Assembly: GCA_016858145.1 (NCBI GenBank)
Contig: JAEHOE010000030.1
Span: forward strand, 372,001 to 436,000
Reading direction: 5' to 3'
Source of the DNA: Edaphochlamys debaryana
Lineage: Eukaryota > Chlorophyta > Chlorophyceae > Chlamydomonadales
DNA: 64,000 bases
Shown here: piece after piece, positions 1-10,295 of the stretch
Numbering within the stretch: position 1 is the stretch's first letter
Layout: every line of letters begins with the position of its first letter
Notes under the pieces: model-generated
What the model was told of the DNA's origin: nothing
The model's database searches: none
What the model saw: only the letters and a program-made list of their open reading frames with translations
Program-made: the position numbers and the translations under genes

Positions 1-406
1 GGCGAGGGAGGCGGGCCGTACGAGGGGGTAAGAGGGTGGAAAGGGGAGTGGGGGTTTCGTGCGAGAGGCGTGCGAAGGCGCGCGCCGGCGAGCCGGGCTG
101 CGCAGGGGACCTGTGGTGGTGGTGGAGGGCAGAGGGAGACGCCACGGCAAGACGTGGGGAAGGGTGGTACGTGCGCTGTGGGGGTGTGCGGATGGGAGGA
201 GCGGCGAGCAGGCTGCCACCCCTCCAGCCAACCTCGTTCCCCCGCAGACCGCGCCGCCAGTCCTTCCCCCCCCCTCCCCCTCCTACATGCCATGCCATGC
301 CACCTCCCTTACCCACCCCTCCCTGCCACCACCACACTGCATGCCCCAACCCCCACCCCGCCCTCCTTCCACCCACCCCCCCACCCCCTTCCCCCCCCCC
401 ACACAG

Positions 407-3400
407 GGCGGCTGGCTGTACCTCCTCGATGTCATGCTGCACACAGGGCCCTGGCCCTGGCAGCAGGCGCAGCACGGCACGCCCCCAGCCCCATCACAGC
501 AGGCGCAGCACGCGCCGCACGCCGCCGGGCCCAGCCCGGGCCCAGGAGGCCCAGGGGGTCCGGGCGATGGGCCCGGGGGCCTGCGTGCTGAGGACGAGGC
601 CCGTGCTGAGGCTGCGGGGCTGCTGGGGCGGCTGCTGGCGCATGCGGCGTTCGGGAGCGGTGTGCGGCTGGCCATGCAGGTGGGGGGGGGGGAAGGGGGA
701 AAGAGGGGGAGGGGGAAGGATGTGTGTTTCGTGTCAGGCCGGGGAGAAAGAGCGGCGAGGGTAAGGTGTGTGCGCCTGGCCATGCAGGTGGGGGGGGGGT
801 GCGCGGGGGGGAGTGGTGTGTATAGGGTGCGCAGGGTCGGCGCGTGATATGTGGATGTGCAGTCGTGAGCAGGCAGGCTGCGGGGCAGAGAACCAAGCAA
901 GGAAGCGGGGGCAGGGGCCAGCAGGGGCAGGGGCCGGCGGGGGCAGGGGCCAGCAGGGGCAGGGGTGCTGGCCATGCAGGTGGGCTTAGGGGGAGGGGGG
1001 AGCAGGGGGAGGGGGAAAGGAGGGGAGGGGGTGCAGTGGCCGGCGGCCGGTGTAGTGGGCTGTGTGTGTTCGTGCCTGAATTGGCGTGGAGAAGGCCAGA
1101 GGGGCAAGCGGGGCTCAGGAGAAGGCGCGTGCTTTGTCAGGACTACCCGCACCCGCCCCATCCAACCACGCGTCCCCCCCCCCGCAGCGGCTGCTCCCCC
1201 CCGGACTGGTGGCGGCGGTGGCGGAGGGCCCCCCACGGGAGGTGCTGACGGTGAGATAAAAGGGGGGAAGGAACGGGGGTGGGTCTCTGTGATGCACCAT
1301 GCCTGTCCTGTCGCCCGCCATGCCCCGCCACTCCCGGCATCCTCTCCCGCGCCTCCGCCCTGCAGCCTCACGCCCAGCACCCAAAACACACACGCCTTGC
1401 TTGCTCCTGCCGTGCTTGCTCTGCCCGCTCGCCCCCTCCTTTCCGTCGTCCACCCCCTTCACCTCCACAACAAGCTCCCCACCCACCCACCCCCACCCCA
1501 GGCTCTGGAGCAGCGGCAGGAGACGCCCGAGTGCATCTGGAACGGACACATGGCCGCAACGGCCGCCACACAGGTGGGGGGGGGAGGGGAGGGGAGGGGA
1601 GGGGAGGGGAGGGGAGGATCTCCAGAGGCGGGCCGGGAGGAAGGAGAGGGGCGGCTGCACGTACTTGTACAGCTGTGCGGTTGTACGGGACCAGCCTTGC
1701 ACGCGGCCCCCTTGGAATCCCCCCACCCCACCCCGCCCGCCCCCCCCAGGTGTCTGTCATGGCCTCAGAGCTGCGGCGGCGCCACGCCTCCCCCCCCGGG
1801 CCCCCCGGGCAGCCCCCCGTGTACGACTGGGCGCTGCCGCCGGGGGCAGCGGTGCAGGTGGGGGGGGGGGGAGGAGAAGGAGGCGGGGAGGGCGGAGGGG
1901 GGGGTCCGGACGAACGGTGCGCTCCAAAGAGCAGATGACAGCGACGAGAGGGGGGGCAGACACGGGGCTCTGGACGGGTGGTGGCAAGTCTCTTGAGGGC
2001 TTGAGGGTTGTGATCCGCATTCCCCGCCCCCCAGTACGACCAGCTCCGGGGGGAGCTGTCACAAAACACACCCACGCTGCCTGCCTGCTCACAACTGCAC
2101 TCATACGTATCACGCGCCCACCCTACGCATCCCAACCACACGCGGCGCCCCGATCCTCCAAACACACGCCCGCCCGAGCAGCCCTTCACACACGCCGGCC
2201 CCCCCCTTCCCCCCCTCCCCCGCCACCCCCAGTACGACCAGCTGCGTGGGGAGCTGTTTGTGGGCGGTGCCTACGTGCGCCTCTTCCTGCGCTCCCCCGG
2301 GGCAGCCCTGAGGGACCCCCAGCGCTTCGGGGAGGGGCTACTGGAGAGGTGGGGGGGGGGGGAATGGGACCGGTAGATGGGGTGGAGGGGGAGGGCGTCG
2401 AGGGGGAAAGGGAGCGGTCGGTATGGGTTGGAAAGTGAGGGCATTGCGGAGGGATGGGGTGAGGACGGACGCAAGGCGGTCTATGCTGGGCTCCATCCTT
2501 CCTTGATCTCCCTCCCTCCTCCCCTCCCTCCCCCTCCCTCCCCTGTCAGGTACCTGACCGAGCTCGCCTCCCCCCAGAGGGACGCTGACGTCACCCTGCT
2601 CCTGGCGGCGGCCCTGGTGGCCCTTCTGCAGGTGGGGGGGAGGGGGACAGGGTAGGGGGGTAGAGGGGATGATCTTTGACAAAGGGGGAGAGGGCCCAGA
2701 GGGGAGAGAGAATGGGCAGGAGAATGGGATGGGCCCTGGCCGTCGCCCACGCCGCCGCCCCTACTCCACCTCGCCGCTGACCGCCCCCTCCTCCTTCACT
2801 TCTTCGTCCTCCCCCCCCCCTAACCATCCCCTCCAGTCGCATCCCTCCCTCTCCGACCCCATCGTCCGGGGGGGCTACCCCCCCAAGCTCCTCTCCGCCC
2901 TGGGCGCCCTCGCCCGGCCCCTGCTGCTGCAGCCCCTGCGGCCGCCGCCGCCGGCCCCGCCGCCGCCGCCGCTCACCAGCTTCGACGGCGACGCCTCCGC
3001 CGCCGCCGCGCCGCCGCCGCCGCCGGCGTCGGCCCTGGCGCCGCCGCCGCCGCCCTTCCCCGGCGCGGCGCCGCTGCTGTCAGGCACGCCGCTGCCGTCA
3101 GGGCTGCTGGGGCCGGGGGCGACGGAGGCGGCAGGCAGCCTGCTGAGGGTGCTGCACGCACTGGCGGCGGCGCCGGCGGCGGCGGAGGCGCTGGCGACGG
3201 CGGCGGGCGTGGCGGCGCCGCCGGCGGTGGCGGCGCTTGGCGGCAGCGCCCGGCTGGGCCCGGGGGCGGCGGTGCTGGCCCTGGAGGGGCTAGTGCGGGC
3301 TCTGGGTCCGGGCAACAGGCAGAGGGACGCACTGGTGCTGCAGGTGGGGGCGGGGGGGGGGGAAGCGCGGGGGAATGGAGGTTGGTGTGTGTGTTCAGGG

Positions 3401-4349
3401 CTGCTCCCCTGGGCCCTGGGTTGGTGTGTGTGTGTATTGCGTGTCTGAAGGGGCGGGAGAGGAGCGAAGGGAGGTGGGGGAGGCGAGCACAGATGGACTG
3501 GATCCCTCCTGGGCCCTGGGGGCGTGCAAGCTACATCCACCTGACTTATACGACATGTGTGCACACCCCTGTACGACAGGCGCTGCAGTACGGCCTGATC
3601 CCGGAGCTGCTGGCGGCGCTGGAGTGGGGCGCGGCGGCGCGCGGCGGTGGCCCCGGCGGCGACGGCGCAGGGCCCGGCGGTGGCGGCGGCGGCGGCCAGG
3701 ACGGCGGCGGCAGCGGCAACGCCGGTGGCGGCGAGGCGGCTGTGGTCCGTGTGCTGGCGGTGGATGTGCTGAGGGCGCTGAGGGCGGAGGGCGCCCACTC
3801 ACACCAGGTGCGTGGGGGGGAGGGGGGGCGGAGAGGGGGAAGGGAAAGCGGAGGGCCTGAGCTCCGGCCCTCATAAGCGCCTCACTGCTCTGTCCACAGG
3901 CAGCAAAAGGTGCCCGCAGCCCCAGACTCATACTGAAACCGTACCCGTTGCCTCCCCCCCTCTCCCCCCCAGGTGTGCTGGCTGCTGGACGCCTCCCCGA
4001 CCTGGCAGGTGCGGCCGCCGCTGGGGGGGTGGGGATGGGGGTATTGCAGGAACGTTGATCGGGGTGGTGGGGATGGGGGCACTGCAGGAACGTTGATCGG
4101 GGCCCTCCGGCTCGCGGCCTACTGTGTCCAGCCCTATCCAGCCCCACTCCGCCGCCCGCCACTCCGCCCGCCACTCCGCCGCCCCTCCATCCCCCCCTCT
4201 CCCCCTCCCCCCCCCAGGCCTACGCCCACCAGCGCCACGACCTGTTCCTGCCCTCAGGGGCGGGGGCGCAGGGCTCAGTGGTGGGGCTGCTGGCGGGGGG
4301 CAGCGGGGGGAGGTTCGCGCTTCCGGCGCCGGAGGCGCTGGGGCAGTGA
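407..4349 (+). CDS. GRV2: GRV2/RME-8 (DNAJC13)-like endosomal protein, C-terminal part
   Basis: Exons read: 407-679, 1188-1250, 1502-1573, 1750-1857, 2233-2348, 2550-2631, 2837-3343, 3580-3807, 3973-4008, 4218-4349, giving about 538 residues in one consistent phase and ending at TGA. The order of blocks matches the C-terminal armadillo-like region of plant GRV2/animal RME-8 as I remember it: LLGRLLAHAAFGSGVRLAM, then ETPECIWNGHMAA, then GELFVGGAYVRLFLRSP, then HPSLSDPIVRGGYPPKLL, then VRVLAVDVLRALRAEGAH, then AYAHQRHDLFLPSG. RME-8 proteins are J-domain co-chaperones on endosomes that work with Hsc70 in clathrin removal and sorting; the J domain would lie upstream, outside the window. The family is usually over 2,000 residues, so this is the last quarter. 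Ala/Pro/Gly-rich inserts (about 2940-3070) are typical of algal orthologues. The first exon in the window may not be the first internal one; 1-406 reads as intron or unclear sequence. Confidence 0.85.
662..979 (+). repeat. Tripled exon-tail/5' splice site in GRV2 intron
   Basis: The sequence CTGGCCATGCAG|GTGGG that ends the exon at 679 occurs again ending at 787 and 979. Spacings are 108 and 192 bp. The first 108-bp step is a multiple of three and stays open, so the second site could be used as a donor adding 36 residues. A stop at 845-847 blocks the third. Confidence 0.8.
2021..2252 (+). repeat. Duplicated acceptor/exon start in GRV2
   Basis: A C-rich tract followed by AG and TACGACCAGCT occurs twice, with exon-like starts at 2035 and 2233. 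The 198-bp offset is a multiple of three and the stretch between has no stop in the exon frame. The second copy continues into the conserved GELFVGG block and is taken as the normal acceptor; the first diverges after about 25 bases. Confidence 0.75.
4027..4100 (+). repeat. Two-unit tandem repeat in the last GRV2 intron
   Basis: A unit of about 35 bp containing TGCAGGAACGTTGATCGG appears twice in succession. It lies wholly within the intron before the final exon. Confidence 0.7.
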
Positions 4350-4751
4350 GGGCGTGCGGGGGGGCAAGCTTGCGGGTAGGAGGGCGGAATTGCGAGAACT
4401 CGCATCAACGGACAGGACAATTGGGTTGGGTGGGTGGGTGCCGGGGTGCTGGGGCAATGGTGTGGGGGCGGGGGAGTGTTTTGTAGCCCCTGCAGAGCAG
4501 TGGTTGGAGGGGCAAGGCAAGGTCGAGGGGGGCTGGGTTGGGGGAGCTGCAGGAGATCAGATAATGTGGGCTGATGAGCGGGAAGGGCTCGTCAGGGCCT
4601 AGGTGCGGGACAGGGTTAGGTTTGATGCGGGACGGACGCGCGCTGACGCCTCCTAAGTGCAAGGGGCTGCGGGCCCGCATCTGTCCTCTGGAACTGAGTG
4701 AAGGAGGCAAGGTGCATCCATTTTGGAAGCGTTCATCTGAGGGAGGTCCAC

Positions 4752-4756
4752 TGTAA
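4752..4756 (+). terminator. Candidate TGTAA polyadenylation signal for GRV2
   Basis: TGTAA, the motif used in place of AATAAA in Chlamydomonas relatives, lies about 400 bases after the GRV2 stop. A second TGTAA lies at 4930-4934. Confidence 0.4.
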
Positions 4757-5387
4757 GCGTCGAGGCTCCAACCGTCATGGCCGTACAGAACCTGCCCCGT
4801 GGACCTCTCCGCCAGGGGGGGGGTAAAAACATTAGTTCCATACACCACCCCACAAAAGTTCGGACCCCCCCGACCCCCCCACACCCCCCCCTTGCCGTAC
4901 ACTGCACACACTGCCGTACATGGCCATAATGTAACCCATTTCCCTCGACTTTTGTGCCAATCGGCTGCGCTTCATGTGCGCTACTGCCTTGCGCGTGAAC
5001 CGGAAGCGTCGATGAGGCTTGGGTCCTGTCCATTGACCATCCCCGCGTCCATGGACCACTCTCCGGTACCTTGCATCCGCGCTATTCATGCCCTATGCCT
5101 CCTATATGATGAGGGTACGGTCATACTAGTACACCCGGACGCCTAGCAGCGGTAGCAGTGCCGGTCGTGACGTGTCCCACGCGCGGACATGCCGACATGT
5201 GGCACCCGCAGCCACCCTTCGACCACCATCCCTATGGTCTGTGGTGCTCAGGCACACCCACGGTTCAGCCTCTCCTTGATACCACGCGTTTATGCAAGGA
5301 AAGGGCCCTTGGGCTGCGTCAGACCGCTGTGACAAAAGTTCGGACGGGAGCTGTACAAAAGTTCGGGACCCCCCCCCCCCCCCCCCC
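4757..5387. other. Intergenic stretch with three copies of CAAAAGTTCGG
   Basis: No coding exon is apparent. The motif ACAAAAGTTCGG occurs near 4851, 5331 and 5354, twice followed directly by a long C run. GC content is lower than in the flanking genes. Confidence 0.5.
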
Positions 5388-5476
5388 AACTTTGAGGGCT
5401 CATAACTTTTTTCCTAGAACCTCGATTTTCATTCTGAAAGCGGATTCGGGCTCCTCTTGTCGAGCTCTCCAAAGTT
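5388..5476. repeat. AT-richer 89-bp unit bounded by inverted repeats
   Basis: The block begins AACTTTG and ends CAAAGTT, a perfect 7-bp inverted repeat. It is distinctly AT-richer than its surroundings and directly follows a run of about 17 C. No coding potential is seen. It could be a small terminal-inverted-repeat element or an old insertion. Confidence 0.45.
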
Positions 5477-6033
5477 AAAGCGTGGTGTGTTTTTTTACAC
5501 TTCCTGCCCCCCCCCTGTCTCCGCTGACGTACAACCGTACACAGAGAAGAACCTGTCCACACGGAACGGATGGATTACGTGCAGCACTCCTTGCGACTCG
5601 TAAGTCCACCACAGAGAGGCTAATCCATCTTCCCTCCCCGTGCAAGCAATGGCAGCCCACACCTCGCCAACTCATCTCATCCCCGCATGACTTTTGCCTT
5701 TCCCTCCACCGCTCCCAGCAGTCCCGCGCGCCCTATGCTTCCCCCCGCCCCCCGAGCCCTCTGAGCGGTGCTCCCCCCCCCCCCCGCAATACAAGCCGCC
5801 CCGCTGTGCCCCGCTGCCCCCCGTGCCGCCGACGCCCGCGCCCGCCACCCCAGCAGCGGTCACAGCGCTGTTCTGTCCTTCTACCCGCCATCGCCATGGC
5901 ACCAGAAACATCCGGTAGCAATCCACCCCGCGCCCAAGCCCGCTCCCGCCCCCGCCCAGCGCCCACCCAGCGCCACGCGCCCATGCCCACGCCCGCGCCC
6001 CCGTGCCCGCGCCCCTGGCCGCCCCCCCCCCCC

Positions 6034-6972
6034 TCACAGCGGCCACTTCTCCTCCCCCAGGCTGCCGGCCGCCTCCCCCTCCCCCAGCGCCTCCATGGCC
6101 GCCAGAAGGGAGATGAGCGAGTTGAGGCCGTCGGGGTGGTGCCCCCCCAGGGACTGCTCCCGCACTGCAAAGGCGCGCTGGAACAGCTCCCGCGCCTCCT
6201 GGGGAGCGACAGAGGCCATAGTTGCAGCAGATATATACGGTTACAAGCGACAGATTCGTTAAGATACTTACGGCACACAGGCGTCGACATGACAAGTACA
6301 TGCCCCCACGCGTTCCCGACAAGGCCCCGGCAACTCTCGGGCACACAACCCGCGCGCTCCATCCGCCAGGGCCAGAGTTGGGACACACACACCCAACCAA
6401 AGGCTCGTGGGCCCCGGCTACCGGTGTTTGCCTGCATGCGGCCGCGGGACTCGAGCACGTTGGCCAGGTTGTTGAGGGAGGTGGCGGTCTCGGGATGCAG
6501 CGGGCCCAGCGCCTGGGTGCGGCCCTCCAGGAGCTGGGGGTGGGGGGTTGTGGGGGGTGGAAGTTGCGGGACTCGCAGGGAGATGGAGAAAAGGGGTAAG
6601 CTGGAAGAGGAGGGAGATGATGTCGTCCCCCCTCCCCACCAGCCGGCTTCGCTCCTCATTTCCCACACCTCCCGGACCCCGCCCCTCCACCCCTCAGCCC
6701 CCCCCCCCCCCGCCTCACCCCCCCCTCACCCCTCCCCACCCACCCCCCTCTCCCACCTGCCTGTGCAGCGCCTCCGCCTCCTCGTGCCGCCCCCGCTGCT
6801 GCGCCACGTTGGCCAGGCCGTTGGCGCAGAGCAGGCAGCCGGGGTGGCCCGGGCCCAGCAGCCGCAGCCGCAGCTCCAGGCCCTGCGCGTAGGCCGCCTC
6901 CGCCGCGTCCAGGGCCCCCGAGGTGCGGCGCTGCCAGGCGAGGCGCTCCAGGGCGGTGGCGCGGAGGAGCTT
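6034..6972 (-). CDS. Kinesin-light-chain-type TPR repeat protein (3' part)
   Basis: Three exons on the minus strand join in phase 0: 6972-6757, 6533-6432 and 6198-6034 (TGA). They encode 160 residues with tetratricopeptide units of the kinesin-light-chain pattern: AEAAYAQGLELRLRLLGPGH, LHPETATSLNNLANVLESRG, and ARELFQRAFAVREQSLGGHH. Such repeats form helical scaffolds for protein binding; in chlamydophycean algae they occur in many proteins of unknown role, so no function is assigned. The second intron appears to start with GC (CAG|GCAAAC) instead of GT. An in-frame ATG exists at 7140 but the true first exon is not resolved, because the sequence between 6973 and 7140 reads like intron. The protein may be short or a remnant of a larger one. 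Confidence 0.6.
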
Positions 6973-7140
6973 CTGGGGGGGGAAGGGGTGGAGGGGGGGG
7001 GAGGGCGCCTCCCACGCCACCGCCTCGTCCCCCTCTGGGAACGTGCTCGGCACTTCCCCGCCCTTGCAAGCAGGAGCCCCGTCACCCCGTCTGCGCTGCG
7101 TGCATACACCGCTGTGCTGTGCTGGCAGCCTGACAGTCAC

Positions 7141-7458
7141 AGCCCGTCACTGCCACACACTGCACGGCTACACACTCCAGCACTGCATGTGGCTGCATGC
7201 GGCTTGCCGGTCCGTCCAGACCGTCCCTCTATTCCGGTCTGTCACGCGTTCACCCCGTCCTCCCGTACCTCACTGCCCCATCGCCGACTTGCGCACGGCG
7301 CACAGCAGGCCGCCCACCGTCCACCTGTGCTCCCCAGTCGCATCGCCTCCGCCTTTCTCCATACCCCCAGCCTGCAGTGTCCGCTGCACGGGTCCTTGCG
7401 GATCCAGACCACCGCCCCGTCCGTGCCCTAGCCCTCCTCCCGCTACCACCCCCGCCCC
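7141..7458. other. Gap between TPR gene and F-box A
   Basis: No exon is recognisable. The stretch should hold the 3' UTR of F-box member A and the promoter of the TPR gene, both on the minus strand. No TATA-like or TGTAA motif is seen. Confidence 0.4.
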
Positions 7459-9740
7459 TCACCCCTCGATCCACGCCAGCACGGCCGGGGCCTCCGCGAT
7501 CCAAGATCCGAGGCCCTGCCGTAAGCGGTGCAGCCGCCTCCTCGCCGCCCCCTCCGCCCGCGCCCAGTCCACGGGACAGCCCTCGGCCGCCAGCCACTGC
7601 AGCGCCGGGAGGGGGGCGCCCCTGAGCTCAGCGTCCCGCCACACGCAGTGGGCGAAAGTGTCGCCTGAGCCCCAGGGCAGCCCACTGCCGCCGCCCAGGC
7701 GCCGCAGCGCCCGCAGTGTGCGCAGGTCGCCGCTCCAGGCGGCGGCGGGCCACACCTCGGAGGCCGCACGCAGCTGGGGCGTGTGTGGGGGAGGTGGGGG
7801 GTGCGCAGGGGCGATGGGGCCCGGGGACGCGTCAGGGCGGGTCAGGGCGGGGTGCGAGGAGAAGGAAAGGGCACACCGCTGCAACCGGCCCGCCCCCAGC
7901 CCCTCCGCTCACCGCGAAGGGCACGCCCCAGCCGTGCAGCAGCTCCAGCGCCTCCTCGCTCCCCGAAGCAGCCGCCTCCCGCCACAGCGCATGCGACAGC
8001 GGCAGCAGCGCCTCCCGCCACGCCGCCTCACCCGCCTCCGCCTCTTCAACCCCCGACCGGCCCCCTGCTCCCGCAGCCAGCGCATCAGCCGCGCGCTCCC
8101 CGACTTGGCAGCGAACACGACCAGGTGGGCTCCAGGGCGGCCGGGGCCCAGGCCCAGCGCCTCGGCCCCACAGGCCCCCACCAGCCACGCCACCGTCGCC
8201 AGCTGCCCGCAGCAGCAGCCCAGCTCCGCCAGCGCACGGGGCCGCCGCAGCTCGCAGCCCGCTCCCGCCAGGGCCTGCAGGAGCGGCAGGTGCCTGGCGG
8301 CGGCCGCCCAGAGGCGATGTGGGTCGGCCCCGGCTGGGGACGGACCCCGGCTGAGGAGGTGGAGCACGGCGGCGGTGTTGCTTGCCTGTGCGGAGAGGGA
8401 AGACGAGGGATGGGTTCGGGCTTCGGGCTTCGTTGGGGTTCTCGGGCTTTCGGTTCCGCATCTGAGGCTGGCCGGCTCTTCGCCGCGCCCACGTTTTCCT
8501 GGCTTTCACGAGCAGCCCTGAACACCCGCCCGGCCCCTCCCTGCCTACCTCGGCTGCTGCCTCCAGCGCTCCGTACCGCCCCTCCGTACCGCCCCTCCGT
8601 ACCGCCCCTCCGTACCGCCCCTCGGTACCGCCCCTCGGTACCGCCCTGGGTCGTGCCCCCGGGCCTCCAGCCAGGCGTAGCGCTCCACCGCCGCACCCCC
8701 GGGGAGGGCGGTGGCCTTCTCGTACGCCCGTTTCGCGGCGCCGTCGGAGGGCAGCTGGCTCCCTTCTGACACGCACCAATCGGCCTTGGCCTGCGTGCAA
8801 GGGGATGCACAGGAATGCGCAGCACGTAGAGTTGAGTCACACAGCCCACAGCATAGAGCGTCAAGGTTTGACCGTTGCCTCGGCCTAAGCTTGGGTGGAA
8901 AGGTAGTGTGGGGCGAGGGGCCCATCCCCGCGGTTGGAGCTTGTGCTGAATGACCAAGTAAGGCGGCATGTAGACAAACTCCCACTCTGCGTACGAACCT
9001 GATCTCACCTTCCAGTCCGCCGTAGTGCTCGCCACGGCCGCCGCCAGCACGGCCGGCCGCTGCTGGCTGCAGAGCGCCTCCAGCCCCCCGTGCCGCCCAC
9101 ACAGCTGCTGGAAGGCCGCGAGGGGGCAGCCCTCCGCCGCCGCCTCGAGCACGAAGCCCCATTGTGGCTCCTCGCAGGACCCCGGTCGTACGTACAGCAG
9201 CCACTCTGTCAGCTCCACGTGACCGCCCCGGGCCGCATTCGATACGGCCTCGGGGCTCCATACTGTTTGAGGGCCGCTCAGTGCGTCCAGGGCCCACTCG
9301 CACAGCGCCCGGTGCCCTCCCGCAGCCGCTCCCTTCAGCGTTTCCCGGGGGCAGTTGATGTGGGTCGGCAGCCGGCCCGACTCACACAGCCACAGGCACG
9401 TCTCCAGCTTGCCGGCCTTGGCGGCCGCCCGCCGGACCTTCGCATCCAGCACCACCCCCGCCGCCTCCACCGCAACCGCCAGGTTGTCCACGTCCCCAGC
9501 GACGGCGGTTAGACACACCAGCTGCCGCCGCTGCTCCAGGGTGTGGCTGCGGCAGGCAGCGGGCGGAGACCACCGAGCCGCGAAGGCTGGGCGCGGGGAC
9601 AGCTTGACCACATGCCGGTCCTTGAACTGCACCGCTGCAGCCCGGTCCACCAGGCGCAGCGTGAGCGCGACCTCGTTGGGCGGCAGGAAGCTCGCCACGC
9701 GCTGCAGTATATCTGGCAGCCACAAGAGACTGGCGTCCAT
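7459..9740 (-). CDS. F-box/ankyrin-like family member A (frameshifted)
   Basis: Four-exon layout shared with members B-F: exon 1 9740-9009, exon 2 from 8790, exon 3 8385-7913, exon 4 7773-7459. Exon 1 begins with an F-box-like helix pair (VASFLPPNEVALTLRLVDR) followed by ankyrin-like helices (AAAKAGKLETCLWLC, AARGGHVELTEWLL). F-box proteins are substrate adaptors of SCF ubiquitin ligases; that role is inferred. ATG 9740 was chosen because no nearer upstream Met gives a family-like start. Three residues (EPS) found after VVKLS in the other members are missing here. Exon 3 is 473 bases, not a multiple of three, and the frame changes between about 8041 and 8085, so the copy carries an indel or assembly error. 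Exon 2 ends in a 13-bp minisatellite holding several possible donors; the donor after 8629 keeps frame. Confidence 0.75.
8571..8646. repeat. 13-bp minisatellite at exon 2 end of F-box A
   Basis: Six head-to-tail units of about CCGTACCGCCCCT. On the coding (minus) strand each unit supplies a GTACSG possible splice donor. Since 13 is not a multiple of three, donor choice or copy number changes the reading frame. Confidence 0.9.
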
Positions 9741-10295
9741 GCTGTCCGAGAGGCCTCCGCGCGAGCTGGCGTGGCGAATGCACTTGCCTGCCACTTTAAG
9801 CGAAACGCAGGTGTGTGGTGTGGAGCAAGTGCAACGGGAGTTGAGCCACAAGCGAACTGGTGAAAACTGCGCTGCAAGAAGTGAACGAACGCCTCGCCGC
9901 CGAGCTATGGTCGCAATCTTGTCATAGAGGACAGCGAAGTGGCGAAGCGGCGGATGCCCCGCCTGTTTACATGCGACGGCCGAGGCCCACCCGAGGCCTG
10001 GGCCTGGGCCTACCTTCTTGACTGCACGCGCCAAGCCAGTAGAACCCCACGATGCCTTCATCGAAATGAACAGTCCGCACCATGCGACTTGGCGCAACGT
10101 GTTGCGTGCGTGCGGACGTCCGGCCATCCGAGTTCCAGCCACGCCGTTCCGACACCCCGCCCCACACTCCCCAAATCCTAGTGCTCCGAGGCTACTTCCC
10201 TTTGCTCCATCGCTCCTCGCTCTCACTCCCAATCGCGCTCTGTCATGAGTATCACACCCCGAGACGTGCACCCTCCGTCACGCGCCCCGCCGCCC
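9741..10295. other. Spacer between sulfotransferase and F-box A
   Basis: Both flanking genes run on the minus strand. An open frame continues upstream of the F-box A start to 10271 but has no family resemblance and is judged chance. The stretch should hold the 3' UTR of the sulfotransferase and the promoter of F-box A. Confidence 0.5.
9967..9971 (-). terminator. Candidate TGTAA signal of the sulfotransferase gene
   Basis: TGTAA on the minus strand, about 325 bases after the stop at 10296. Confidence 0.35.

Noticed and set aside
283..1389. Long minus-strand Pro-rich open frame over the GRV2 region
   Set aside because: It is the mirror of GC-rich exons and poly-G introns on the plus strand, which carry the conserved family blocks.
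9741..10271. Long open frame continuing upstream of F-box A
   Set aside because: It has no resemblance to the N-termini of the other members and fits GC-rich chance openness; the start at 9740 aligns with the family.
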